Shown here piece after piece: positions 1-12,800 of a stretch of 64,000 nt of DNA. The DNA lies in the NCBI GenBank assembly GCA_031310005.1, contig CM062379.1, forward strand, positions 1,674,001 to 1,738,000, given 5' to 3'. Both the position numbers and the translations under genes were made by a program. Below the pieces are notes generated by a model. That model was given only the letters and a program-made list of their open reading frames with translations. It was not told the DNA's origin and searched no databases. How positions within the stretch are numbered: the first letter of the stretch is position 1; the number at the start of each line of letters is the position of its first letter. This DNA is from Dactylellina haptotyla. Its lineage: Eukaryota > Ascomycota > Orbiliomycetes > Orbiliales > Orbiliaceae.

Positions 1-110
1 CATCAGTGTCCCTTCTCGTCGACTGAAGGACACCTTCCAACAGCTCCAACTTCGTCCACTCCTTTCCAACCCTCGCCGCCTACCTCTGGTTTTCCGACGT
101 TTGTTGCAAC

Positions 111-1691
111 ATGCCGAACAAGCACTATCTCTCAGAGTCGGACACCTCGCACGCCTTCCCTCAGAAACGCCATACGTCCGCTCCTTCTCGATATACGCCC
201 ATCCAGGCGCCTCAAACCCCTCTTTACAGTCCCATCACACAGGCCCCGTCGCCGATATCTCCGAGCAGAGATGACGACATCATGATGTTGGATAAGCCTG
301 AGCATGGCCCGGCGTCACCGGTTGATGTCTACGAGTCCGCTCTCCTGACCCCCCAGGAAACAAAGAGATCTACTGAGTCCCCTCCCGCCATGTTCCAATC
401 TCCTGTCCAGTCCCGTCCCGCAAGCCTTGATGGCCGCCTAGCGGAACTCGCCCAGAAATTCTTGAACACCAACATGGACTTGGACATGATGGAAGATGAA
501 TCCGATGATGATCTAGGTTCTGAAGCCGATCTTTCCACCCCGAAAGCTCTCATGACAAAGTACTTCAACCAAACCGACCTTAACCCGGATGTTATCGTTC
601 TCAAGGCCACCATCGAGATGTTGCGCAAGCGTCGTCAGCAATGTCTTACGGACATTGGTTCGCTCTCTCGCATGAAGGAAACCGCTCTCGCTAGGCCCGA
701 CCGCTTTGCCGCAAGAGTCGTCGCTGCTTCTCGTGGGGCCCAGAAGACTAGCGTTCATCAGGGCAAGCACCACTGGAAGCTCGAAGAGAACGGCTGGGAG
801 ACTCCCGGCCCTCTTGAAATCCCTCGTGTCCCAGAGTTCGAATGGGCCAAGTACGGTGTGCCTTACATCTACAAAAACCCAGACTCTGTTGTTCCAACCC
901 CGACCATTCAGTCTGTTCATTGTGCATATCCCTCGGCCAGCGTTCAAGAGATGATTAATCCAAACTCGACCAGGATGACCACCAGAGCTGTCAACTCCGC
1001 TCGGTCTGCCGCTAACACGAAGCCAGTTGCCCAGCAAGGCTTCAACATCCGCACCGGCTTGGACATGGTGACAAGACAAAAGAAGAACAACTTGATGAGC
1101 TACTCCAACCCCTTCATGAACGAGTTCAACCCTACTGCTCGACAAGGCCGCCTGTTGTCTGTCGGGTATGCGTCTTAGAACGACCCAAACCTGAATGGGC
1201 ACCATGAACTGCACTACCCAATACCCAATCTGGGAACGGTGTATGACCCGCCTATTCGCAATAGGGAAGAAGCAATCGAGTTTTTGAAAACATTTATCAA
1301 CGAGGATGCGATTCAGAGAGCAGAACGGGCCGTGCCAGCCAAACCTCAGGGCGTCAGATCGAGCAGGAGCGATCGCGAGATAATCGGACAGGTGTTAGAT
1401 GATACTACGGACGTAAACACTCCTATATCATCCGGGATTCGATCCAAGGGTAAACGATATGCGTCGATGCCTGCGAAGCTTGGCGGAAACACCTTGCAGC
1501 AGGGAAGTGGTCGGGAGTTCTCCGAGATGGAAACTCCTTCCATTACATCGGCCCCGAAACGTTACTTCTTGCCTCGTCGCTATCCCGCCTCTGCATTTTC
1601 GAGCCGAACAGCTCTTCAAAAGGACTCCCAGGCTTCTATTCGAAAATCTCCACAGCCGAGGGACCCCTCCGCGCCCAGACCTCATTTATGA
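111..1691 (+). CDS. Uncharacterised fungal protein with an in-frame TAG
   Basis: I do not recognise this family. Translation from the ATG at 111 gives 355 residues. The first ~130 are rich in Ser, Pro and Thr, as in a disordered region. A more ordered Lys/Arg/Leu-rich stretch follows around residues 145-205, then a Tyr/Pro-rich part. The frame meets TAG at 1176-1178, yet stays open in the same frame to TGA at 1689-1691, and the sequence right after the stop still looks like protein. An intron at 1166-1264 (GTATGC donor, CAATAG acceptor, 99 nt) would remove the stop without changing frame and give about 493 residues. Its branch site is weak, so read-through or RNA editing remain possible. A pyrimidine-rich leader precedes the ATG. 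The protein is probably nuclear or cytosolic, since I see no signal peptide or membrane segment. Confidence 0.6.
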
Positions 1692-3384
1692 TCTCATATT
1701 TCACCCTCATCAACCCGACAAAACGAACTCGAAAACGCTTCACAACCTCTTTCGAACAGGGCTTCACGATAAACCTCTCCTTATTCCAAGCATCCTTATA
1801 TTTCACAATATATCCTTTTTAATAGCTTTTTTCTGTTTCCATCTCGAGCATTTGGCGGGCGTTTCTTATTTTTATGAAGGAATCTCCCTTCTTACACATA
1901 TTTTTAAAACAAAAGAACTTTTTTTCGCCTCCAAAAAAACGAAACCGAAAAAAACAAAATTCGCCGTTTTTTCTCTCCTTCTGCTCTTCCATCGCTCTGT
2001 CCTTTGTGACGCCTCTGTCTTCTCGCTTTCTTACGACGGTGGTGGTCTATCTGCTTTTCTGTTTATATACAGTTTTCGTGCTCTTTTTTACACGAGAAGT
2101 CGAAGGGTGGGAAATCTGACGAATCATGCAGACTACCCATGTACCTAACCGCACCTCTCACCAAATTCTTCTCTCTAGCACCATCGTGGTCTATATATCA
2201 ATTGACTACTGTGCCCCCCTCAAAAATAAACTCAGCATTGTTTTTATATATTGTTTTTACCTCTACTGTTCTCTTTTCCCGCTTGTGCAACCTCTCCAAA
2301 ACGAAAAGAAAAACTACGCCCTTTTTACTGCTTTTATTAATCTGTCTGCTGGGGAATGGTCTTTTTTCTTCCCTATAGAAACTTTTATCATTAACTTCTA
2401 CTAACGGAGGATGAGGTTCTTTATTTCTTTTTCCTGCGATCCGCTTGCTTTTTTTTTTCTCTCTTTCGTTCTTTTTCCTTTCGGTCTACAAAAAGAAGAA
2501 ACTAAAAGGGGAGAAAGAATTACGTATGTATTTAGAGCTATGGGGCAGATTACGCTTACTCGTGCCTTTTCATTAAGGTTTTACGAGGGCTACACAAAAG
2601 AATGGTACTTATTAGAGACATGGGAACCAAAAAGAATCAATCAATCAAAATATACTTTTTTTTTTTTTGCTACGCGCACGAAAGATGTTCTCGAATTCGT
2701 AGGAAGCGATGTGAAGCATTTAGATTATTATTTTTTCGTATATGACTGACATTCATTCTATAGTGAGACCTCGAGACATTCGTTTCAATTGTTGTCTCGT
2801 TTAATCTTCGTCTCTTAATTTAAACATTATATGTTTCAATGAGCGCACTAGGTTGAGGGGTATAATCGTGAGATTTGTCGAAAATATCTACAGAAAGACG
2901 GCCAATTCCTTCACTGTTCAAAGAGAAAAAATAAAAAATAAAAACAGTAATAATAAAATGTAGGATGGAGCTCTCCTGCGCGCATATCCATGAAGGGGCA
3001 GGTGAGAGAGAAAAAGAAAGAAAAATATCGAAAATGAAGAAGCGAATGGATCTGCACGTGCATATAAACTCAAAGGCAAAACGGGGATACCGCATTTCCG
3101 CCATCAAGGTGCTTGCTCAAAAAAGTGCAAAGGAGAAAAAAATGAAACAAAGAAGCCAATGGAATCCCTGCGTAGATAGATCCGATCAAATGAAGGCAAC
3201 CGAAAAGACATGCATTAACATCGTGAGAGAGAGAAAAACAAGAACCCAGAATAATCAAAAGATCGTTACTCATTCCCCATTCTCCCCTACCCATAATTTT
3301 TTGTATTTTTTTTTCAACGTTGTCGTAAGATTTCTACATTGAAGTCAAAAATTAGCATCTTTTAATCTCTCCCTTCGCTTCCTT
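1692..3384. other. Convergent intergenic spacer
   Basis: This lies between two convergent genes. The left half is T-rich on the + strand and the right half A-rich, as expected for two 3' ends facing each other. The open frames here are low-complexity and show no domain. I see nothing else. Confidence 0.6.
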
Positions 3385-4763
3385 CTATATGTCCTCGTAG
3401 ATGTCCATACCTGTCAAGAATTGCTCAAAGCTCAGTGTGATATACCCGTCCCTGTCTTCGTCATATTTCTTGAAGACCTCCGTCATCCGTTTCAGCGAGA
3501 TGCAAGACTGCACGAACAAGTCGAACGATATCGCGTTTTCACCTCGCTTGTCGTAGGATTTGAAGAGGATTGTGACAAATTGGGGGGATAGACGGTATCC
3601 GAATGCGGCCAAGGCGTTAGAGTATTCCTGGTAACTGATGTTGCCGCTCCCATCGGTGTCGAATCTGTCGAAGAGGGCTCTCCAGGCTGCCAAAAATCCC
3701 CACAGGCCGCTGCAACGTCTAGAGTTAGCATAAAGTTGGAGTATAAGGCGAGTTGGGGGATGTTTCATACCAAAATTCGTTAAAACCAATCGTTCCGTCG
3801 CGGTCCGTGTCAAACATTCTAGAGAAATGAAAGTTTCGTTTAGCGATCACCGTTTTTCGTGAAACAAACTTTATGTAACGGGAGCAGATCCTACCTGATC
3901 ATCATCCTGACGGTATGAGGGTCGAATGACGACCAGTCGCCGTTAACGAGAGCTGCCCGTAGTTCCTTCTCGCTCAACTGTCCGCTACCTATATTGCCAA
4001 TATAAAAAAACACCAATATTTTTAGTTCAAACGCATCCTTATATCCATCTAGATGCAATGTTTTTAAACGTCCAATAAGAGCAACGTACCATCCTTATCC
4101 ACGGCTTTGAATAATGGATACAATGTTGGATCAGCTCCCTGTGGTGGCGCAGGGGTCGGTGGTGGTCTCGAGCTGTTGGGTCTAGCGGGCAGCCCTACAC
4201 CAGCAAATCCAGCTCCCGGTCCAGGAGGCGAATTCGGGAACCCACCAGGCATTCCGCCGGGGCCTCCCTGCGACTGGTTTGTGTACGTCCTGTTGGGAGG
4301 ATGGGGGTTATGCTGCTGTTGATGCGGGTTATGTTGCTGTTGTGGTGGGTAATTGTTCTGTTGGTAATTGCTCTGTGGGATCGGAGGCTGCGGCTTCCCG
4401 CCGTAACCTGTGTACTGGCCAGGCCCGGCATTTGGATAGGTTGGCGCGCGGTTTGGTGGTTGACCTTGGTGGCGGTGGCCTTGGGATGACAGAATTTGGG
4501 CGGCTACAGATGGGCGATTAGTTTGGATATAGAAGGAGAGAAAACTCTGGGGTGGATTTGTGGGTAGCTACCTTGCTCCGGTTCCGCGTGGATTGGGAGG
4601 TCGTCTATTGCAGTCAAAAGGGTTTCTAGTCAGCGATGCTGTAGTGGGGGGATGGTGGTGATGCTTGGCGGGGTAGCTCTTAGGCGGAGAGTTACACCTC
4701 AGCGTTGAAACCGCAAAAAAGACGCAGAAGAAGCATACCTGGGTTTGAGTGATAGTACGCCAT
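3385..4763 (-). CDS. PEF1: Penta-EF-hand calcium-binding protein (PEF1/ALG-2-like)
   Basis: Exons on the minus strand: 4763-4739, optional 4604-4572, 4503-4090, 3988-3895, 3818-3771 and 3709-3385. The product is 312 residues, or 301 if the 33-nt exon is skipped. The N-terminal half is rich in Gln, Pro, Gly, Tyr and Asn, as in peflin and yeast Pef1. The C-terminal half carries EF loops DKDGSGQLSEKE, DTDRDGTIGFNE and DTDGSGNISYQE. A fourth loop is degenerate and a fifth, DEDRDGYITLSFE, ends the core. The FxGLWxFL motif between hands two and three is typical of the family. PEF proteins dimerise through the fifth hand and act in calcium-dependent membrane and budding events. The third exon ends inside the first EF loop. 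The N-terminal junctions are the least certain part. Confidence 0.88.
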
Positions 4764-5185
4764 CGTGAGGAGACTGGCTGCCGGGGTTCGAGATCTTGAG
4801 GAGGGCGAATGTCGGGGTCCGGCGGGTGGTGGTGACAGCGGTTGAGGTGATGTCGAAGAGGAAAATGGTGGTTGGAAATCGGGTTTGGGTGGGAACGTGC
4901 GGGCTAAGCTGGGGGGGTTAATATTTCCTCTTCCCTTTGCCAGAGAGCGAAGGATCCTGGACGCAGCCAAGCAATTTGCTATTTCTATCCTCTTGCGGCA
5001 CCGACGAACGGCAGCAAGCCTGAACTGATTACGCAAAGGACGATTCGAAAGGGCGGAAAGAAGGGGGAAGAAAGGGAAGAAAGAGGACTCCAAAGAAACG
5101 GGGCGGCTCCCGTTCTTTTAGCTGCCATCGACCCATCTACGGATCCCTTGATCTGGCGGTGTGACGACACACGATTTGGGCAGAT
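4764..5185. promoter_or_regulatory. Upstream region of PEF1
   Basis: About 420 nt upstream of the PEF1 start. It is purine-rich on the + strand. If the small gene at 5186 is real, this is a shared divergent promoter. No specific operator is visible. Confidence 0.35.
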
Positions 5186-5521
5186 ATGCAAGCGGGACAA
5201 GAGTTCGAGGATGAGCGGATGCTCCCAGCCAGTCGGGTCAGTCAGACCGGCCGCATATGCGTCCATCAGGAGGAGTCAGCCAGACGGCCAGGCCATCGCT
5301 CGAGTTCCTGTGCGACGACGACGCTGCAGACCGCCTGCATTATTTGACTCAACGATGCATATTTCCAACGGGATCGTCCGTCGTTGCCGTCTACACGAAG
5401 GCCTCGGAGCCTGGTATCAGCTCTTAATCTTACCGTCTTATTGTTGCCGGTGAGGCTGACGGAAATGGTCAAAGGCACCGGACCAACCTGGTCCACGCCA
5501 GGTCCTGAGTCCCAGTCATAG
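5186..5521 (+). CDS. Possible small three-exon gene, unknown product
   Basis: A phase-consistent model is 5186-5236, 5284-5413 and 5475-5521, giving 75 residues. Introns would be GTCAGT...CCAG (47 nt) and GTATCA...AAAG (61 nt, with a GCTGAC branch site). The middle exon reads like folded protein, with an acidic Asp triplet followed by hydrophobic strands. I recognise no domain. The opposite strand has a 114-codon open frame (5266-5610) that competes, and only one of the two is likely coding. The region is also GC-richer than its flanks. Treat as a candidate only. Confidence 0.3.
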
Positions 5522-6517
5522 CTTGCTAGCTGTGCATGGCCCCTCGTCCCACTTCTCCTCGTCTCACCACTGACTATCCGGGTCAAGCTGTTTAAGCATC
5601 GTGTTCTCAATACTTATATTCACCGTATATTCAAATACTCCTGCGGCGGTGCGATGCAGGGTCTTGTCTTGTAGGGTCCAGAGATACCTGAGGCTCAAGT
5701 GAGATCTATCTTTTCTTTAGCTTTCCTTCTTCTATTCCTGCCTTCCCGGTCAAAATCAAATACCGAAAATTTGCGAAAAACGGAATAAGAAAAAAACCGA
5801 GAAAAAGGCTTGGTATGCGCAGAGACTTTCGCATTCGCTGGAAGTTGGCCAGGGTCTCCTGTTCCTCGGAGTTCGGCAAGCCTTTGGAAAGGGTAAAAAT
5901 GGAAATCGGATTATTCACATAAGCCTGAAGCGCAAGAGCCGATGGTAATTTTTTTCTGTCTTGACGGAGGGTAAAGATGCAAATCACGTTTGCTGCGACG
6001 GCCCTGACGGAATCACAGGATCGTACCCAGAGACGTTCAAGCGTTTTCTATCAAAGATCACTCGGGTGTCCAGCCCGCACGTGGACGCTACGAACTTCAG
6101 CGTTCCGTTTTATTTGCAGGCACAAAACAACCGCTCGGGCCAGGCATACAAGCCCGTTCAACGTCAAGTCAACACATTTCACCAGGAACTTGTGGTGCCG
6201 ATGCTTCAGCTTGAAATCTTTCTACAAGTATTGGAAAAATAGATGGTATAGTTGCTAGTGATATTACGGGGTTTAAATTTTGACACGGCATAGAATTCTG
6301 GGATTGTCACCTAGCTGAGTCTCATATTTTGTGGCTATGATGAAAGCATAAAAAGCGTAGATGAAATTTGAATCAAACGCTGAACAGCCCCATGGTATTT
6401 ATATACTCAGGCAGTACCGTTCTCTGTTGTTGACAAGTCAGTGCGAAAATGCCGAAGTTACGAGACCAAAAAAACACAATAAAGAGGCAGGCTGTCTAAA
6501 TAGTTATTCGGTCGTTG
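5522..6517. other. Spacer with weak coding-like stretches
   Basis: The + strand frame at 5961-6242 (93 codons) and a basic stretch near 5750-5890 look faintly protein-like. I could not join them into a model with good splice sites. No RNA gene is seen. They may be remnants or distal exons of the candidate gene at 5186. Confidence 0.25.
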
Positions 6518-9500
6518 TTAGTAAAGTCGATGGGGTTTCCAAAAATTCTTTGGCCCCAAAGGAATATTTTCCTCATCATTTGCTGTCGTCATAATCTGTT
6601 GCGCGTCCTCGATATTCACATTCGATATTTGGCTACCCTGTGTAAGTTCAATAACGTGAGATTGGTCGTTCAACTCCGGGAACTCGGCATCAGCCCCCCC
6701 AATATTCTCGGACTCCATTGCGGATCCTATATCAAAAACATCGCTGCTCGACAATCCTCTGACAACTGCTACCTCATAATTAGTAGAATAGTCGTCAACT
6801 TCTTCCGCCGTGTCTGTTTTGTGGAAGCCATAATCGACTGTTTCGCGATAGTAATTTTCGGGAAGCCCCTTTATGACAAGGTCGCCTTCTTTTGTCTCCA
6901 CCAATCGTTCGTAAACATTAAAGTTGTCGTACATTTCGTCGTCGACTTCCTTGAAAGAGTTTGGCAACATTTCGAACGGAATGTTCTGTCTGTCAAAATT
7001 GTGTATTCGTCTACTGTCAATCATATCAATTTGGATATCTGAGGTTTCTACATCCCCGTAAGGATCGATTGATTCTTGGTGATAACAATACTGGGGTGAG
7101 CCTGGTGGTAGACCGGAACGCCAAAGAAGGATCTCCCTCTCAGGTCCACTATCTATCGAAGGGGCTCTTTTGGGGTCCAGAACGATACTCTCACCAAGGC
7201 AGTCCGATCTAGGATTAGTAACCAAATCGCTTCGTAAAACTTCGCTCCTTCGAGTCATAGCATTCACCATCCCATTGGCATCATTAAATCCACGAATGGA
7301 TGATCCAGGATTCGAATATGGTTTATCAATATACTGTGCAAGTAGGCAATTAGGCATCTTGTCCAATTCCCGAGTCGTGCTTGTGATCCACGTCATCACC
7401 GGATCGTGGATTTCGGATGAGGGTCTGGTATCAATATTTTTACGAGCGCCGCCGCTGGATGAGTTGACGGAAAGCGATCTGAAGGTAGCACCCCCGTATA
7501 CATTTAGAGATGTACCCTGTAATACTGTCGACGGACTGGTTTTTATTTGAGGTCCAAGCGTCCTAAAAGGCTCGGAGGACTCTATCGATTCGCTGTCACC
7601 GGGATCGCGGATGCGCCGCCCTTGATAAGATTCAGGAGCAGGTGATTTGTTATTTTTTCGTACAAACTCCCGCTGCCCAATAGTGAAGCGAGCCTCATCT
7701 TCCGAATAGTCGCTTTTTCCAGATAAGGAACCGTGCGCTCCGCATTTCGTACGAGGATCGATATTTTCCTTCCCGTGTATCGATTCTATCTTCCTGAAAT
7801 ATGATGAAATATCTTTTTCGGGACCAGCCGTGGAGTTTTGTTTACCTTGTTTTTTGACTGCGCCCGAGGCTGTATTTTTGCCATCCTTTGTGAGTGGTCG
7901 GTAATTGGCTGAGGTCCCTTGTCGCAAGAACTCCATTTCAGAGAATGTTAGGTCTGGAACTTGGAAATTGTTAGTCACATGTGTCAAACAGGAATCAAGA
8001 GGTACGTAAAAAGTATTTCTTACGGGCCGCCCGGGATTTAAGAGATGAAACCTTTCCCTTGTGAAATAAGCCTGTTGTAGCTTGTGGCTTGACCTATAAA
8101 ATTGAGCATCAGCGTGTGGAAATTCGAAAAAACAAGTGCGGGGAAGGTTATCTCACAGTTAATCGGCCACCTGACAAATATCCTGACTCGACTGCAGAAG
8201 AGGCCAAGGTACCGAACGCTGGCTGCGATACCTGAGTCTGTTTTGCCGTCTCTTGCTTTGGCGACCTTTCTTTTTTCCTTTTCTTCGGTTTCCCTTCATG
8301 TTTATTTAGGTGCCGAGATTCGCGCATCTTATGTCTTTTGGGCCTCTCAAAACCCTTCTCCATGGGCCTCCACAGGGACCCTGCACAATTTCTGGTGGGT
8401 GAGGTTGGCCGGGGCGAGGAGCATGTCTTAGACCCATCTCTGCTGCCGTCTTTGGCGTAATTCTCCTTGATTGGTGATATCATCGAGCTACTGGACCGCT
8501 GGCGTTTTCTTGGTGGCTCTTTGGCTTGATCCCCGTCCAGCGCCAATGCAGCCTCTGGCGACTTGTCACAACTTCCATCACGCTGAGCAGTGTTTCCTAT
8601 GCAATCCCAGCAAATCAAATATCAGATTATGTTCCAACACCCGCGTAGCGAGACCGAGAAATAATACCATGCAATATTGTCAAGGGAATTCACGTATCGA
8701 CGCCTTTTTTTAACCTAAGGTGCGAAGATCTTCGGCGTTGATTTCTTTGAGGGTGGTATACAAATGGTATTTTAAGTGAAATCTTACCTTTTTGTTGGGA
8801 GCGAAACCAAGCTGTGCCTTCAGAGCATCCATTAATTTCTTCGATTGGTCGGGATTTTGATGGGCGTCGGAGGTCAATGGATGCGGGATTGTCCGAGGTA
8901 GCTTGTTCACCTTCGACTCCACCTCGTCGTAAGGGATAGGCAGCTTGTTTGGCCACGTATGAAACGACCAAATCGAGGTTGTTCTGGTTCCTTTGGCTTT
9001 GCTGCAAGAGCGATAAGGACGCACGAGTTAGTGGCATCGCGTGAGCTTCTTGCATATTGGAACCCAGGTAAACATCAATAATTTGATGCACGGGATCGGC
9101 TCCAGTTGACAATGCTATCAGGGTCAATGGAAACCCCAGGTCTAAAAGTAGCCTTTAGCTGCAAACGTATCTGCACAGGTAATAAGGTTCCGGTCGCTAG
9201 AATCTTCAGATTCTGGGAATGGGGTGGGACAGCTTAATCTTCTGTGCGCTCCTCCCACCAGATCGAAACAACCTGCTTCCAGCTTCAAATTCCTGGTTCT
9301 GGGTGGGCGTGTGACACTCTTCAATGGGCACGGGCCTGTACGCCTTGCGAGAGAGACGAGGAACGAGTGGCGGGATGGGGAACTGATGGACAATAATTGT
9401 GGTGTAGCAGCCGAGCTGGGTCCAAACCAGGACAAGCCTCTCATGAACCGATAAGCAGAAGCACGCAAGATTTGTGACCGAGCGGGAGCTTAAGAGACCT

Positions 9501-9896
9501 GGCTTACTGCGGGATTTCCAGGAGAAAGTCCCCAAGTATCCACACGTCAAGCGGAAAGCCGGGGCAGCCGACCCGTTCCTGGGCAGCTAGTTCTGAGAGG
9601 TCAGAAGTGGAGAATTGAAGCTCCAGGACTCCACCATGTAAATTCGGGAAACTGGAACAGGCAATTGAAGTACCAAAGGCTGAACTTTCGGAATTTCGAT
9701 CGATCACAGGGGAGAACCCCGGTAGACTTTCCTGGTCGTTTCGTTCCGTAAAACGTTTTATAATACCGTAGCTAATGGGCCCTCGCGGCCTCGATTCGAA
9801 GCCCAGTCTTGCTGAGGTGTGCGGTGTGGGAGTCTCGAGAATAGTAGACAAGCCCTTAGAAGGTGGATTGCAGGAAGCTAACAGAACCAGGCACAT
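6518..9896 (-). CDS. Uncharacterised, probably nuclear, multi-exon protein
   Basis: I do not recognise the family. The clearest coding blocks on the minus strand are 9896 to about 9507, about 9490-9210, 9170-9092, about 9000-8767, about 8608-8150, about 8090-8030, and a long last exon from about 7960 to the stop at 6518. An intron with a CTAAC branch site and a pyrimidine tract ends near 9010. The N-terminal third is beta-rich. A basic cluster PPRKRQR (near 8510) and a Lys/Arg-rich block (near 8260) look like nuclear localisation signals. The last exon is acidic and disordered and ends with an aromatic/basic PKNFWKPHRLY tail. Two frame changes (near 9500 and 9010) could not be bridged with normal introns, so exon borders are approximate and the gene may be damaged. 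It could be a DNA-maintenance or meiotic factor; that is a guess. Confidence 0.5.
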
Positions 9897-12800
9897 TCAT
9901 CCGCCTATGAGGAAACGTATTTGAAATCCAGCATTTTGACCTCGGGGCCAATTTCGATTATTTTGGCCATTCTTCCCTAAATCTGCGTGGCAGTCAGCGC
10001 ATCTGCACGACGACAATGTTTGGAGTTGCGAGATCTGCGACCGGTTTCACGGAGGACGTGCGTCGAACGACACAGACAACGCATACAACGCACGCTCCAG
10101 GGAGACGGAGGTTTAATTCTCAATAGCATGATCACTAACTGCATGACGATGATGATGATGATGATGATTTGATTGTACGGTACAGCAGGGCAACAGTACA
10201 ACCGGGCCCACCCTTGGCCGAATATGTGAGATGTGATAGCAGGAGCAGATGGTAGGCTTTAAGGTAGTGATGGATACGTTCAATGGACCATGCATGCTTT
10301 CAGACCAATATGACTGGCTGTGTCAGCTTTTGAGTGCATATGAGCTATTGCATTGCATGAGTTAGGCATGCAAAAGAGCGAGGGAAGTTTCGAGTTTCCG
10401 GGGGCCTCAAGTCGAAAGGCGGGGCGTGGTAGCTGGACGCACCAAGATAGCCCAGCCCAGCTTTGCTCCACAAGGAGCTTTGAGCATCAGACAACAACAA
10501 AGAGCGGCTAAGAAATGTTGCTCTGACTGGCCAGTGCATGTTGCCATTGTTAGTTGGCGCTAAATAATCTTCAATGGAACAGGCATCTCGCTGATAACTC
10601 CCGAGGTGGTTCTCGACGCTCCAAGCACGAACCAAACTTTCAGGGCCCCAGAATTAGGCACGTTGGTTGGATGGATGATTTTATGCACCTTAACTGCAGC
10701 TGAACGGCAAAGCTTGAGAGGCTCCTCCCCGATCTACTGTTTTCGAGGTGGACAATGCAGAACTCGTTGTTTTGCCGACGTAAGCTGTCGTACGATAGAC
10801 CGGGAGTGGATCGGAGTCGGTGTCCCTCAACAATAGGGTCGAAACTGCTTGCATAAAGCTGGCAAACAACGCATGTGAGTTCACATTTTTACTTCCCTCA
10901 GCTTTCATCTCTGGAGATTTTCTGAAAATCCTAGATATCGTTGGAGCTCAACCCAGTCTACCCAGTCCATGTTTCATTTCCCGCGGCTTAGGATCTTGGT
11001 GTCGAGGTTCTCCCATCTAATTCAGACATACCACTTGCCATAAACGATTGATGGAGAAATCCGACGCTCTGAATTGTCTAGGTGGTGTGCGTGGTCGCTC
11101 GGAAAGAGATTCGCCGAGTCGAGACGGAGAGGTCATAAAATGATACATGTTGGGTGCTCGTCCTCCCAGGTCTCAGATTGGATTGGATCAGGGAATATTT
11201 GAATCAGTGCAAAGATCAGGAGACTGGTTGCGATATTTAAATCATTTTGAGCCCGGACCCAATTCCTTGGACGGAGACGGGAGAACCGAGCGGTTATAGT
11301 TCCGCAATTTCAAATGCGAAGCTGTGATTCGATTCCAACTGACCGGATCAAGATAGTGACCGGATTGATCATAGAAGAATTCGGAATAGAATGTTCCAAA
11401 GAAAAAAGAATGAATGAATGAAAACAAGGAAGGGGACGAAGACTATGATACAAAAAATAAAATAAAGAGATAGTAACGAATATCCTAATATTAATAACGA
11501 TCATGGTATCGAACAAAAAATAAAAATTTATAAAAATTCAAAGTGCGCAGAGAAAGGCCGAGGCGAAAGAGTGAGGAAAAAGAAAATAGGCAGATCACGG
11601 TGCAACTTTTTTGCCATCTCCAATATAAAAAGAGCGATTTCATCGAGATCGAAAGTGGGAAGCGATGAGACTTGCAACCCTTACCGCAATCGAACTTGAT
11701 AGGAAGGAGGCGAAACTTCACGAACACAACAAAAATGCGAGCGGGGGATTTTGCCGATTCGACACGAACTCCTAGGGTCTGGATGTTCGAAATGTTTCGC
11801 TCTTAGCACATAAATCTTGGAAATGAAACTCAGCTGGACAATGATAAAGGTGGCTTCAAATCTCCCTTGGCTAACGCTCTACGCCTCTGACCTAATAGGA
11901 ATGGGAATGGTGGTCCGGTGGTCATTGCAACGCCGAGGTTATTTACAACCCTGGTAGACGAGTTAGGAGCCACACCTCTCGGGGCTAGAGTCGACCGACC
12001 AAGCACCTAAAGATTGAGGGCTCTAATTTTTCACAAAACCGACCTTGCCTTGAATTAGAAACCGGGAATAAGCGATTCGAGAAAGAAAAGAAAAGAAACA
12101 AATACAAGGCTTAGATCCACATTTGGCACCTCAACCTCATCCCATCGCAATGGTCATTGGCTGAATTACTTTAGTTTTGGTGTGTCAGGTGACTTTCCGA
12201 ACACCAAATGCAAGTTTGTAGCCATGCATAAGTCCGAAAAGCTAGGCAAGTAACATGCAGCTAGGGTAGGTTGGAGGGGTTTTTGTGCCTCGAGCTCTGA
12301 GCGAAACCTTGTGCGAGGAGTCCACCTCACTCATGCATGAAATCATATGCCCGGCAAATTTGACGGGGCTAACTTGATGGGACTTAACTTCTCTTTTCTT
12401 TTTGAAGAGATATCTGTAAAGGAAGGGTTGGATATCCGAGACAATAGGAATTAGAATGATGAGAGTATGCTATCTAGATGGGAGCCCCTCAGCTCTTCTC
12501 GGAAAGATACAACATGATGTTTTTAAGCTAGTTTTTTCTTCTGTTTTCGAGATACCCACCATCTTTTGCACTAGTAGGTACGTCATCTTAAAGAGAAAGA
12601 TTTAACAACTTTATTGGATGCTGTGCCCTTGCTAGCTCTCCTCATGAGCAGGGTACTTCAACATTGATGTTGATGAAATCGCCGGAGATGGCTAAGCTTG
12701 ATATTTAGTCGCATACATTCAGATCTCCTTACCAGGGCAAGTGAAACAACGACGATATCAATCTCAGGGAGCAGGTTCAAAATCCTTCCATGGTTCGTCA

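Noticed and set aside
1459-2148. 229-codon frame overlapping the end of the first gene
   Set aside because: It is a shadow frame running into T-rich 3' DNA and reads as Phe/Leu/Ser low complexity.
10143-10170. ATG-type microsatellite
   Set aside because: A short simple repeat of a kind common in fungi; no link to a gene.
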